Shown: positions 14,432-20,476, counted from the stretch's first letter. The stretch is 20,733 bases of DNA from Candidatus Colwellbacteria bacterium RIFCSPLOWO2_01_FULL_48_10 (GCA_001817755.1 MHIY01000023.1:11591-32323); one strand, 5' to 3'. Numbers and translations: made by a program. Notes: generated from the sequence alone by a model not told the origin.

Positions 14432-14616
14432 TTCCGACTAGCGAGAGAGCCAAATGGATACACAGTATCCATTTGGGCCGACCTGCCTCGCCAGCAAGGC
14501 GGGGAGACGTCGGAACAAAGGTTGAATACCTCGGGGCTCTGCCGCGAGGGAGGGCGATCCCGCAAACGGAATCGCTCAGTAAATACGCGCTGGGCTCTGC
14601 CCCGCGGAACCTTTAT
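14432..14616. repeat. Cluster of nested hairpins upstream of the folA 3' end
   Basis: Outer pair TTCCGAC (14432-14438) / GTCGGAA (14509-14515) encloses a perfect 12-bp stem with a 3-nt loop (14450-14461 / 14465-14476). Next come AAAGGTT (14517-14523) / AACCTTT (14610-14616), enclosing CCTCG..CGAGG, GCGATCCCG-CAAA-CGGAATCGC (one mismatch) and CGCTGGGCTCTGCCCCGCG. The word GGGCTCTGCC occurs twice. No coding sense is apparent; the right end overlaps the last bases of folA. Confidence 0.6.
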
Positions 14617-15095
14617 TTTCTCTTATAGACTGCGAAACTAAAACCCTCGCGCGCGTCTTCCTCGGTTTGCTTCCATACTTTCATGTCTACCTTGGGGAAA
14701 AGCGCGTCGCCCTCGAATTCCTTGTGAATGTGGGTGATGTACATGGTGTCGGCAAGCGGTATGGCTTGTTTAAATATCTCAGTCCCGCCGATCACGAAAA
14801 TGTCTCGGTCTTTGTATTTTTCTATAGTTTTTTCGAGCGAGTTAGACGTTTCGAAGTCAGGTATAGTTTCGTAGTCCGTTTGGCGTGTAATGACCACGCG
14901 CGTGCGGTTGGGCAGGCGTCGGCCGAGTTTACGGATGGATTCGTAGGTCTTCCGCCCCATGACGACGACGTTGCCCTTAGTAAGCTCTATGAACCGTTTT
15001 GTGTCGTCCGGAATATTGAGCATATCTCCCCACGGGAGCTCGTTGTTCGAGCCGATCACTCCGTTTTCCGCCACCGCCGCAATTATCGCTATCAT
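14613..15095 (-). CDS. folA: Dihydrofolate reductase
   Basis: Reduces dihydrofolate to tetrahydrofolate with NADPH. The 160-residue length is normal. Visible: MIAIIAAVAENGVIGSNNELPW at the N-terminus; the active-site acid D30/D31 in IPDDTKRF; the cofactor-binding VVMGRKTYESI; RTRVVITRQ; FVIGGTEIF; and the C-terminal FPKVD ... FSFAVYKRK. It is divergent from the PaaX/Cas2-like gene with a 98-nt shared region. A -10-like TATAAA lies 8 nt before its ATG, and no Shine-Dalgarno is seen. No thymidylate synthase gene is in the window. Confidence 0.95.
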   Translation of the reverse strand: MIAIIAAVAENGVIGSNNELPWGDMLNIPDDTKRFIELTKGNVVVMGRKTYESIRKLGRRLPNRTRVVITRQTDYETIPDFETSNSLEKTIEKYKDRDIFVIGGTEIFKQAIPLADTMYITHIHKEFEGDALFPKVDMKVWKQTEEDAREGFSFAVYKRK

Positions 15096-15103
15096 GTAAA
15101 AAG

Positions 15104-15109
15104 TTTATA
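15104..15109 (-). promoter_or_regulatory. -10 box of folA (leaderless)
   Basis: TATAAA on the - strand (15109 to 15104), 8 nt before the ATG, so the message would begin at about the start codon. The -35 is unclear. Confidence 0.45.
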
Positions 15110-15147
15110 CCCAAGCACAAATTATTCCCATCATCCCCGTTTTATCC

Positions 15148-15171
15148 CATCAGTCATCTGTTGCTATCGCA
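15148..15171 (+). repeat. Left flank repeat of the PaaX/Cas2-like gene
   Basis: CATCAGTCAT (15148-15157) and GTTGCTATCGCA (15160-15171). The second word is repeated directly at 15774-15785, and the first is repeated inverted at 15790-15799, so the gene is bracketed. GTTGC-TATC-GCAAC (15160-15173) can also form a small hairpin or operator-like palindrome next to the promoter. Confidence 0.6.
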
Positions 15172-15176
15172 ACTTT

Positions 15177-15187
15177 TGATATATAAT
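15177..15187 (+). promoter_or_regulatory. -10 box of the PaaX/Cas2-like gene (leaderless)
   Basis: TGATATATAAT contains a perfect TATAAT (15182-15187) 6 nt before the ATG and a TGN-type extension. It predicts a leaderless mRNA. Confidence 0.6.
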
Positions 15188-15193
15188 GAACGT

Positions 15194-15772
15194 ATGGCCT
15201 TTCTTGATGTTGACCAACCCAAAACGCCCGTTCAGTGGATTATCTGGCTCGCCGCCATGGGTATTGTAATGACCTCGCCCCTCGGCGCCGTGGCTATTGT
15301 TGGTTCGCTGAGAGAAGAATTAACAAAGAGGAAGGGGTTCAGAGAAAAAGAGATAAGCCCGCAAAACTTATCCCAGGCCCTTTATTACGCCAAGAAAAGA
15401 AAGTTGATAAAAATAAGGACGGATGGCGATAAGACGACCATGATTTTGACCGAAAAAGGTAAGAAGAGAAAATTAGAGTATGACTTTAATGCCATCGAGA
15501 TCTCTCGTCCGGAAGGGTGGGACGGGCGTTGGAGGATGCTGATGTTTGATATTCCCGAGAAAGAAAAAAGCGCCCGTGAAGCGCTAAGAGATAAATTAAT
15601 AGCGATGGGATTTGTGCTATTTCAGAAAAGCATTTGGATATATCCATACTCGTGCGAAAACGAGGTCGATTTTATTGGCGAGGCGCTTGGTATCGGTAAA
15701 TATTTACATTTGCTGACGGCTCGGATTGATAACGATCAGGAATTAAGATCAAAATTCAATTTATCAGCATAA
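15194..15772 (+). CDS. Membrane-anchored PaaX/Cas2-fold winged-helix protein
   Basis: A 192-residue protein in three parts: an N-terminal hydrophobic helix (about 13-36, VQWIIWLAAMGIVMTSPLGAVAIV), a winged-helix-like region (about 45-92, ending TTMILTEKGKKRKLEYD), and a C-terminal ferredoxin-like domain (about 100-180) starting GRWRMLMFDIPEKEKSARE with D109, then LRDKLIAMGFVLFQKSIWIYPYSC. The last domain matches the PaaX C-terminal/Cas2-like fold that automated pipelines often label Cas2. No CRISPR array, cas1 or other cas gene is present, so I do not call it cas2. It is probably a membrane-tethered regulator or nuclease-like protein of unknown target. The ATG at 15194 is set by the -10 box 6 nt upstream; an in-frame TTG at 15161 lies upstream of that box. 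Confidence 0.75.
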   Translation: MAFLDVDQPKTPVQWIIWLAAMGIVMTSPLGAVAIVGSLREELTKRKGFREKEISPQNLSQALYYAKKRKLIKIRTDGDKTTMILTEKGKKRKLEYDFNAIEISRPEGWDGRWRMLMFDIPEKEKSAREALRDKLIAMGFVLFQKSIWIYPYSCENEVDFIGEALGIGKYLHLLTARIDNDQELRSKFNLSA

Positions 15773-15773
15773 A

Positions 15774-15799
15774 GTTGCTATCGCAGGAAATGACTGATG
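15774..15799 (+). repeat. Right flank repeat of the PaaX/Cas2-like gene
   Basis: GTTGCTATCGCA (15774-15785) begins 2 nt after the stop, and ATGACTGATG (15790-15799) follows. They match the left flank in direct and inverted orientation respectively. Confidence 0.6.
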
Positions 15800-15828
15800 A
15801 TGATTTTGTGCGGTGTTATCAGCCTGTG

Positions 15829-15837
15829 TGATATTAT
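15829..15837 (+). promoter_or_regulatory. Extended -10 promoter of the FAD-oxidase gene
   Basis: TGA followed by TATTAT (15832-15837), 9 nt before the ATG; an overlapping TATTAT ends 6 nt before it. The leader would be 0-3 nt. Confidence 0.5.
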
Positions 15838-15846
15838 TATCCCCAA

Positions 15847-17505
15847 ATGCTATCTGAAGAACTGAAGAAAATAGTTAAAGGCGAGGTGATGACGGACGAC
15901 CAGTCGCTCCAGAAATACAGCCGCGACGCGAGCTTGTTCGAGGTTCGGCCGGAGGTGGTGGTGGTGCCGAAGGACGTGGAGGACATTAAGCAGGTGGTTA
16001 AGTTTGTCACCTCGGCCAAAAAGAAGAATAAGAATATTTCCATAACCCCGCGCTCGGCCGGAACCGACATGACTGGTGGGCCGTTGAACGAGTCCATCAT
16101 CCTCGACCTGAACAGGCATTTAACGCGCGTTCGCGAAGTGGGGGATGGTTTCGCGGTTACGGAGCCGGGCGTTTTTTACCGTGACTTTGAGGCGGAGACC
16201 CTGAGGTCAGACCAACTTATGCCATCTTACCCGGCTTCGCGCGAAATTTGTACTGTGGGCGGGATGGTCGCAAACAACGCCGGGGGCGAGAAGACCCTTG
16301 CTTATGGTAAGACCGAGGATTTCGTCATGGAGCTGAATGTTGTATTTGCTGATGGCAACGAGTATGCGGTTAAGCCGCTTTCGAAGTCCGAGCTGGAGGC
16401 GAAGATAAAACAGGGTGGTTTCGAAGGGGAGGTGTATGAAAAGATTTGGGGCATCATCGGAAAGAACGAGGATGTCATCAAAGCCGCCAAGCCAAATGTC
16501 CACAAGAACTCTGCTGGATACTATCTCTGGAACGTTTGGAATCCAGAAAAAAAGGTTTTTGACCTCACAAAGCTGATCGTGGGCTCACAGGGAACGCTAG
16601 GCATCGTGACGCAGATCAAGTTCCGCCTCGTGAAAACAAAGAAGCACGACCGGCTGGCCGTGATATTCCTCAAAAACCTGGATGTGCTTGGCGATCTGAC
16701 GCAAACAGTCCTCAGATACAAGCCGGAAAATTTTGAGTCCTATGACGACCAGACGCTCAAGATGGGAATGAAATATATGGGGGATGTCATAAAGATAATG
16801 AAGACGAATGCCATAAAGCTCATGCTCAGTTTTATTCCCGAAGTGTGGGCTGGTATCAGATTCGGCGGAATACCCAAGCTGATACTCCTGGTTGAATTTA
16901 CCGGAGACGACGAATCCGAGATCAACAAACGGCTTGCTGACCTGGCTGAGGATCTCAAGAAATATCCGGTTGGTGTCCGCATTACGAAGTCGAACGAAGA
17001 AGAGGCGAAGTACTGGGCTTTCCGGCGCGAGAGCTTTAATCTGCTCCGCCACCATCTGCACGGCAAGCGTACCGCGCCGTTCATCGATGACATCGTGGTA
17101 CGCCCGGAATTTTTGCCTGAATTTTTGCCCCAGCTGCGCGCGATAATGGCCAAGTATCCGATATTTTACACAGTGGCCGGGCACATGGGCGACGGCAATT
17201 TCCACATCATTCCGCTTGTGGATCTTGCTGATCCGAAATCAAAAGACATTATCATCAACCTTTCCAAAGAGGTCTACTCTTTGGTCTTCAAATTCAAGGG
17301 CTCGATGACGGGTGAACACAACGACGGCATAATCCGCACCCCGTTCATGGAGCAGATGTTTGGCCCAAGGCTTATCGAGCTCTTTGCCGAAGTTAAAAAA
17401 GCTTTTGACTCGCAGAATATCTTCAATCCAGGGAAGAAGGTAGGTTTACCAGGCCGGGGTTCAGATATGAAGTATCTGGCGGAGCATATTATCAAACATA
17501 ACTAG
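15847..17505 (+). CDS. FAD-linked oxidase (GlcD / D-lactate dehydrogenase family)
   Basis: A 552-residue flavoenzyme of the VAO/PCMH family that oxidises a 2-hydroxy acid such as D-lactate or glycolate; the precise substrate is not evident. The N-terminal FAD-binding domain (about 35-215) shows PEVVVVPKDVEDIKQVVKF, ITPRSAGTDMTGG and YPASREICTVGGMVANNAGG. The C-terminal FAD-oxidase domain (about 255-535) shows VGSQGTLGIVTQIKFRLV, the metal/substrate block GHMGDGNFHI at 445-454 and GEHNDGIIRTPF at 489-500, and the end IFNPGKK. The usual Fe-S partner (GlcF) is not adjacent. Electron acceptor unknown. It may serve lactate or redox balance in a fermentative cell. Confidence 0.9.
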   Translation: MLSEELKKIVKGEVMTDDQSLQKYSRDASLFEVRPEVVVVPKDVEDIKQVVKFVTSAKKKNKNISITPRSAGTDMTGGPLNESIILDLNRHLTRVREVGDGFAVTEPGVFYRDFEAETLRSDQLMPSYPASREICTVGGMVANNAGGEKTLAYGKTEDFVMELNVVFADGNEYAVKPLSKSELEAKIKQGGFEGEVYEKIWGIIGKNEDVIKAAKPNVHKNSAGYYLWNVWNPEKKVFDLTKLIVGSQGTLGIVTQIKFRLVKTKKHDRLAVIFLKNLDVLGDLTQTVLRYKPENFESYDDQTLKMGMKYMGDVIKIMKTNAIKLMLSFIPEVWAGIRFGGIPKLILLVEFTGDDESEINKRLADLAEDLKKYPVGVRITKSNEEEAKYWAFRRESFNLLRHHLHGKRTAPFIDDIVVRPEFLPEFLPQLRAIMAKYPIFYTVAGHMGDGNFHIIPLVDLADPKSKDIIINLSKEVYSLVFKFKGSMTGEHNDGIIRTPFMEQMFGPRLIELFAEVKKAFDSQNIFNPGKKVGLPGRGSDMKYLAEHIIKHN

Positions 17506-17506
17506 G

Positions 17507-17650
17507 GTTCCGTTTTCGTGTTTTCGGGAAACGGAATAATTTTTCTTCTGCGGAAAAATTTTCCTCGCCCTCGGCCGGCGGTCGCCGAATTGATAACGGC
17601 GCGCCAAGCTCCACCGGCCTGCGGGATGTTCCCGAGAAACACAAAGACTT
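17507..17650. repeat. Imperfect inverted-repeat element after the FAD-oxidase gene
   Basis: The left end (17512-17529, GTTTTCGTGTTTTCGGGA) and right end (about 17630-17648, TCCCGAGAAACACAAAGAC) pair imperfectly. Within the left part are the stems TTCCGTTT/AAACGGAA (17508-17515/17529-17536) and AATTTTTC/GAAAAATT (17538-17545/17553-17560). The latter is followed by TTTCC and could act as a weak terminator. The centre is G/C-rich, with no coding sense. Confidence 0.5.
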
Positions 17651-17840
17651 CGCTTTAGATGGACCACGCAATACTTTCTATGACACGCTTGGATGGCCCT
17701 TTGACCCCTTCCCCCCGCAAGCCCCGGTCTTTAGGCCGTGGGAAACGGCAAATCCCAGAAGAATTCAGAAAAACACTCTATCTACAAGAAAAGAACCCTG
17801 ATTGAGGGTATGTTTGGCAATGTGAAGCAGAAGCGGATGG

Positions 17841-17869
17841 TTGACAAAATAGCGCTATTATTATATAAT
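17841..17869 (+). promoter_or_regulatory. Perfect-consensus sigma70 promoter
   Basis: TTGACA (17841-17846), a 17-nt spacer and TATAAT (17864-17869): both boxes perfect. Transcription should start near 17876, giving a leader of about 70 nt for the small membrane-protein gene. This is the strongest promoter visible in the window. Confidence 0.85.
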
Positions 17870-17881
17870 GATTTCGCTGAA

Positions 17882-17912
17882 TTGGCGAGAGTTAATCTCG
17901 CCAACCGGCGAG
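17882..17912 (+). promoter_or_regulatory. Leader with two mutually exclusive hairpins
   Basis: Hairpin A: TTGGCGAGA-GTTAA-TCTCGCCAA (17882-17904), a perfect 9-bp stem. Hairpin B: CTCGCC-AACC-GGCGAG (17897-17912), a perfect 6-bp stem. Both use 17897-17902, so they cannot form together. The Shine-Dalgarno of the gene lies about 20 nt downstream. It resembles an attenuator or RNA switch but has no recognisable riboswitch core. Confidence 0.5.
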
Positions 17913-17947
17913 GATAGCTCTTTTCAATACAGAGGAACGTGAAAGAA

Positions 17948-18403
17948 ATGAACCCAATTTGGCTGACCATCGAGATTATCTTGCTCGCGGCGGTTGCGAT
18001 TACCATCGTCTTCCTCGTGAGGAGCGTCCGCGCGTATGACTACAACGACTCAGGCTGGACTGTTGGTCTAGTCGTCGCCTGCATCGCATTGCTGGTCTTT
18101 TCCGGATTCTCCATGATTTCCGCAGGCAGTGTGAATGGCGAGGGCGAGAGCACCGGCACCATCGTGAACCACGGCACGGACGGTTGGTCTTGGAACAACC
18201 GAGTTGTCTATCTGCTCCATGACGGTGAGTTGAACGCGGATCAGTTCGGCATCGAGCAGGGCAACGACCAGCTGTGGCAACAGATCGCGCAAGCCCAGGA
18301 AGACAAGCTACGCGTCCGCGTGCACTACCACAGGTCATATTTTTGTTGGGCTTGGAAGCAATCAGACTGCACGGTCATCGACAGAATCGAAGTGTTGCGC
18401 TGA
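17948..18403 (+). CDS. Small membrane protein with C-terminal soluble domain
   Basis: A 151-residue protein with two hydrophobic helices (about 5-25, LTIEIILLAAVAITIVFLV, and 38-60, WTVGLVVACIALLVFSGF) and a soluble domain from about 62 (GESTGTIVNHGTDGWSWNNRVVYLL ... DQLWQQIAQAQEDKLRVRVHYHRSY ... CTVIDRIEVL). The layout of a G-T-I-V strand, a long helix ending in K-L-R-V-R-V-H-Y and a final V-I-D-x-I-E-V strand resembles a family of small bacterial membrane proteins often misannotated as 6-phosphogluconate dehydrogenase; this is a tentative match. The ATG at 17948 is preferred (AGAGGA, 17931-17936, 11 nt before it); the GTG at 17939 would be only 2 nt away. It is driven by the consensus promoter at 17841. 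Confidence 0.65.
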   Translation: MNPIWLTIEIILLAAVAITIVFLVRSVRAYDYNDSGWTVGLVVACIALLVFSGFSMISAGSVNGEGESTGTIVNHGTDGWSWNNRVVYLLHDGELNADQFGIEQGNDQLWQQIAQAQEDKLRVRVHYHRSYFCWAWKQSDCTVIDRIEVLR

Positions 18404-18476
18404 CGCTCAAGCTCGCGCCTCCTCCTCCATAGAATCTTGGCCCATGTCGGAACAATCCTACCTATATGGGTCATTT

Positions 18477-18485
18477 TGTTACAAT
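18477..18485 (+). promoter_or_regulatory. Extended -10 promoter of the HAD gene (leaderless)
   Basis: TGT followed by TACAAT (18480-18485), 6 nt before the ATG at 18492. No Shine-Dalgarno is seen. Confidence 0.55.
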
Positions 18486-18491
18486 AAATAT

Positions 18492-19220
18492 ATGAGAAAG
18501 GTTAAACTCGCCCTGTTCGACATCGACGGGACGATCTTTCGTTCCAGCTTGCTCATCGAATACATCAACGGACTCATCGAGTCGGGGATTTTTCCGAAGA
18601 AAGCTGGGAATGGAATTGAGGATGCGCACCTGGCCTGGCTTGATCGCAGGGGCAATTATCACGACTACCTGATGGACGTGGTTAAGGTCCATCTGAAATA
18701 TATCAAGGGTAAGAAGTGGGCCGATGTTAAGAAGGTCGTGGACAGGGTTGTCGCGACTCACGAAGACAGGGTTTATCGATATACTCGCGACCTGGTGAAG
18801 TCTCTTAAGAAAAAGGGATATTTTCTTGTTTCGATCTCCGGTTCGCCGGTCTACATGGTCCAAAAGTTTGCTCGGCATATGGGCTTTGATCGTGCCTTTG
18901 GGCAGACGCTTGAGATAAAGAGAGGCAAGTTCACTGGCATAATATCGAACCCGGAGTTTTTGAACAAAGATAAAATACTAAATTTCTTTTTAGAAAAAGA
19001 GGCCCTGGATATCGATTGGAAGAACTCTATTGCGGTGGGAGATACGGACAACGATATTCCGATGCTGAAGATGGTGGGGCATCCGATCGCTTTTAATCCC
19101 AACCGCGAGTTTGTCAAATACGCCCTGAAAAATAGCTGGGAAATAGTGGTTGAAAGGAAAGACGTGATATATAAGATAAATTCTTGTTTGATATTGCCAT
19201 ACGAGGTGATGGGAGAATAG
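18492..19220 (+). CDS. HAD-superfamily phosphatase (HAD-IB, SerB-like)
   Basis: A 242-residue Mg-dependent phosphohydrolase. Motif I is DIDGT with nucleophile D10 and acid/base D12; motif II is SISGSP with S116; the motif III Lys is likely in NKDKILNFF (about 159-166); motif IV is GDTDND at 183-188. The helical cap between motifs I and II (about 20-105) and the motif spacing fit HAD-IB (phosphoserine phosphatase-like) enzymes. The substrate is not certain; serine, glycerol or sugar phosphates are possible. The ATG at 18492 is chosen over one at 18444 because the family begins at LALFDIDGT and a -10 box lies 6 nt upstream of it. Its TAG stop forms the first bases of the following inverted-repeat element. 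Confidence 0.88.
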   Translation: MRKVKLALFDIDGTIFRSSLLIEYINGLIESGIFPKKAGNGIEDAHLAWLDRRGNYHDYLMDVVKVHLKYIKGKKWADVKKVVDRVVATHEDRVYRYTRDLVKSLKKKGYFLVSISGSPVYMVQKFARHMGFDRAFGQTLEIKRGKFTGIISNPEFLNKDKILNFFLEKEALDIDWKNSIAVGDTDNDIPMLKMVGHPIAFNPNREFVKYALKNSWEIVVERKDVIYKINSCLILPYEVMGE

Positions 19221-19343
19221 CTCTTTAGCGGCTCACTAACGTTCGCCGTTTAGCTAGTTAGCTTTTTAGTAATTCAAGATTTACTAATTTTGCCTCAGCA
19301 GAACTCAGCTATGTCGCTATCGAGCTTCGGCACTAACGAGCTA
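19218..19343. repeat. 126-bp inverted-repeat element starting at the HAD stop codon
   Basis: TAGCTCTTTAGCG (19218-19230) and CACTAACGAGCTA (19331-19343) are inverted copies at 11 of 13 positions. The interior holds further hairpins, for example TTAGTAA-TTCAAGA-TTTACTAA followed by TTTT, which could terminate the HAD transcript. No coding sense. Confidence 0.55.
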
Positions 19344-19359
19344 TCCAGGTGAGTCATCA

Positions 19360-19368
19360 TGCTATACT
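19360..19368 (+). promoter_or_regulatory. Extended -10 promoter (leaderless)
   Basis: TGC followed by TATACT (19363-19368), 7 nt before the ATG at 19376. This is the clearest leaderless configuration in the window. Confidence 0.65.
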
Positions 19369-19375
19369 TATCAAC

Positions 19376-19588
19376 ATGACTGACCAGGATATGAGCAATT
19401 TAGCCCGCCGTCTGCACACAGAGGGCAAGACCGACGAGCAGATTGTTGCCGCCCTTGCGAATGCGGGGCTCTCTGAAGACGAAACAACGAAAGCCATGGC
19501 GAATTCCGTGCAAGCCGCCGTCATCCCCGCAGAGAAGGCCGTAATCGTTACAGCTGACGTTCCCAAGAAGAGATGGTGGCCATTTTAA
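19376..19588 (+). CDS. 70-residue helical hypothetical protein
   Basis: A small soluble protein. Residues 1-45 (MSNLARRLHTEGKTDEQIVA, ALANAGLSEDETTKAM) look like a short helical bundle; the pattern of a helix, G-K-T/S-D-E-Q-I, a helix and AGLSEDE recurs in small bacterial helical domains (SHOCT- or UBA-like), but no family can be named. The C-terminus is Val/Ala-rich and ends in the basic/aromatic tail KKRWWPF, which could contact a membrane or partner. The ATG at 19376 is preferred over an upstream in-frame start at 19349 because the -10 box lies 7 nt before it. Flanked on both sides by inverted-repeat elements. Confidence 0.6.
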   Translation: MTDQDMSNLARRLHTEGKTDEQIVAALANAGLSEDETTKAMANSVQAAVIPAEKAVIVTADVPKKRWWPF

Positions 19589-19600
19589 AGGTCATAATAA

Positions 19601-19694
19601 TACCAATATACTAATGATTACGAATGATACGAATAGATTTGCATGCGCCTTCGTTAAGCGTATCTCTAACATTAGTATCATTCTTATATTGGTA
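19601..19694. repeat. 94-bp inverted-repeat element
   Basis: The ends TACCAATATA (19601-19610) and TATATTGGTA (19685-19694) are perfect inverted copies. Inside are GAATGATAC (19622-19630) and GTATCATTC (19675-19683), also perfect. The left arm carries an extra word, CTAATGATTAC. It occupies the whole gap before the methyltransferase and may supply its promoter (CATAAT or TATATT boxes at its edge). Confidence 0.7.
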
Positions 19695-19702
19695 GCATAA
19701 TC

Positions 19703-20476
19703 ATGCAAAAGACTTCCTGGGGGAACGTAGCTGGCTGGTACGATGAGCTTATTGAACAGAAGCCTGGTAATTATCAAAAAGACCTTATATTGCCGAATCT
19801 TCTCCGATTGGTTGCGCCCCAAAAGGGCGACAAAATCCTCGACCTGGCTTGCGGGCAGGGGTTTTTTAGCCGGGAGTTTTGGAAGAAGGGCGCAGACGTA
19901 ATCGGCCTGGATATCTCGCCCGAACTTATCGCGCTTGCCGAATCGAAGATTAAACAAGAAAAAAAGATCGCGAATGGAATCAGATTCGGCGTTGCCCCGG
20001 CCGATGCGTTGAAGACAGTGGACGATGGGACGGTGGATAAGATAACGGTTGTCTTGGCCATTCAGAACATCGAAAACATGAATGGCACTTTCGGCGAATG
20101 CACGCGTGTCTTGAAACCGGGCGGAAAGATTTATCTGGTCATGAACCATCCGGCCTTTCGCATTCCAAAAGAGAGTTCATGGGAATATGATGAAAAAAAT
20201 AAGACCCAGTTCAGGAGAATAGACGCCTACATGTCCGAATCGCGGTCCGAAATGCAGATGCACCCGGGCGCGAAACCAAGCGAAGTCACGATTTCATTCC
20301 ATCGCCCGCTCCAGGTTTATTTCAAAGCTATGCGCCGGGCCGGACTTGCCGTGATCGGATTCGAGGAGTGGATATCGAATAAGCGTAGCGGACGCGGGCC
20401 CAGGGCAGGCGCAGAAGACAATGCTCGCTCCGAAATTCCTATCTTCCTGTTCATGGAAGCAGTCAAGCTCAAATGA
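19703..20476 (+). CDS. Class I SAM-dependent methyltransferase
   Basis: A 257-residue methyltransferase using S-adenosylmethionine. Motif I ILDLACGQGFFS (about 45-56), the acidic strand end VIGLDIS (motif II), ADAL (about 94), the KITVVLAIQNIENM strand and RVLKPGGKIYLVMNHPAF (motif post-III/IV) match the Methyltransf_11/25 type. The C-terminal extension (about 155-257, including SSWEYDEKNKTQFRRIDAYM and FHRPLQVYFKAMRRAGL) resembles UbiE/small-molecule methyltransferases with a substrate lid. The substrate is unknown. The start at 19703 is the first ATG after the inverted-repeat element; no Shine-Dalgarno is seen. Confidence 0.9.
   Translation: MQKTSWGNVAGWYDELIEQKPGNYQKDLILPNLLRLVAPQKGDKILDLACGQGFFSREFWKKGADVIGLDISPELIALAESKIKQEKKIANGIRFGVAPADALKTVDDGTVDKITVVLAIQNIENMNGTFGECTRVLKPGGKIYLVMNHPAFRIPKESSWEYDEKNKTQFRRIDAYMSESRSEMQMHPGAKPSEVTISFHRPLQVYFKAMRRAGLAVIGFEEWISNKRSGRGPRAGAEDNARSEIPIFLFMEAVKLK

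Larger units (their letters stand above)
17735..17917 (+). pseudogene. Probable transposase C-terminal remnant
   Basis: An open frame with no upstream start (TAG at 17732) translates to HSIYKKRTLIEGMFGNVKQK followed by RMVDKIALLLYNDFAELARV and NLANRRG. The Y-K-x-R-x-x-I-E-x-x-F-G-x-x-K pattern followed by an LLxYN-type helix resembles the last catalytic-Glu region of DDE transposases (IS4/IS5-like). The N-terminal and central parts, with the two Asp residues, are missing. No terminal inverted repeats of an insertion sequence are recognised. A consensus promoter and leader hairpins for the next gene lie inside it. Confidence 0.45.

Noticed and set aside
14150..14641. 163-codon ORF on the plus strand
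   Set aside because: It runs through the terminator and hairpin cluster and is out of frame with the membrane-protein gene; the sequence is not protein-like.
15194..15772. Cas2 of a CRISPR-Cas system
   Set aside because: The domain is Cas2-like, but it is fused to a membrane helix and winged helix, and there is no CRISPR array, cas1 or effector in the window.
17506..17734. N-terminal part of the transposase upstream of the remnant
   Set aside because: No frame between the FAD-oxidase stop and 17734 gives recognisable transposase sequence.
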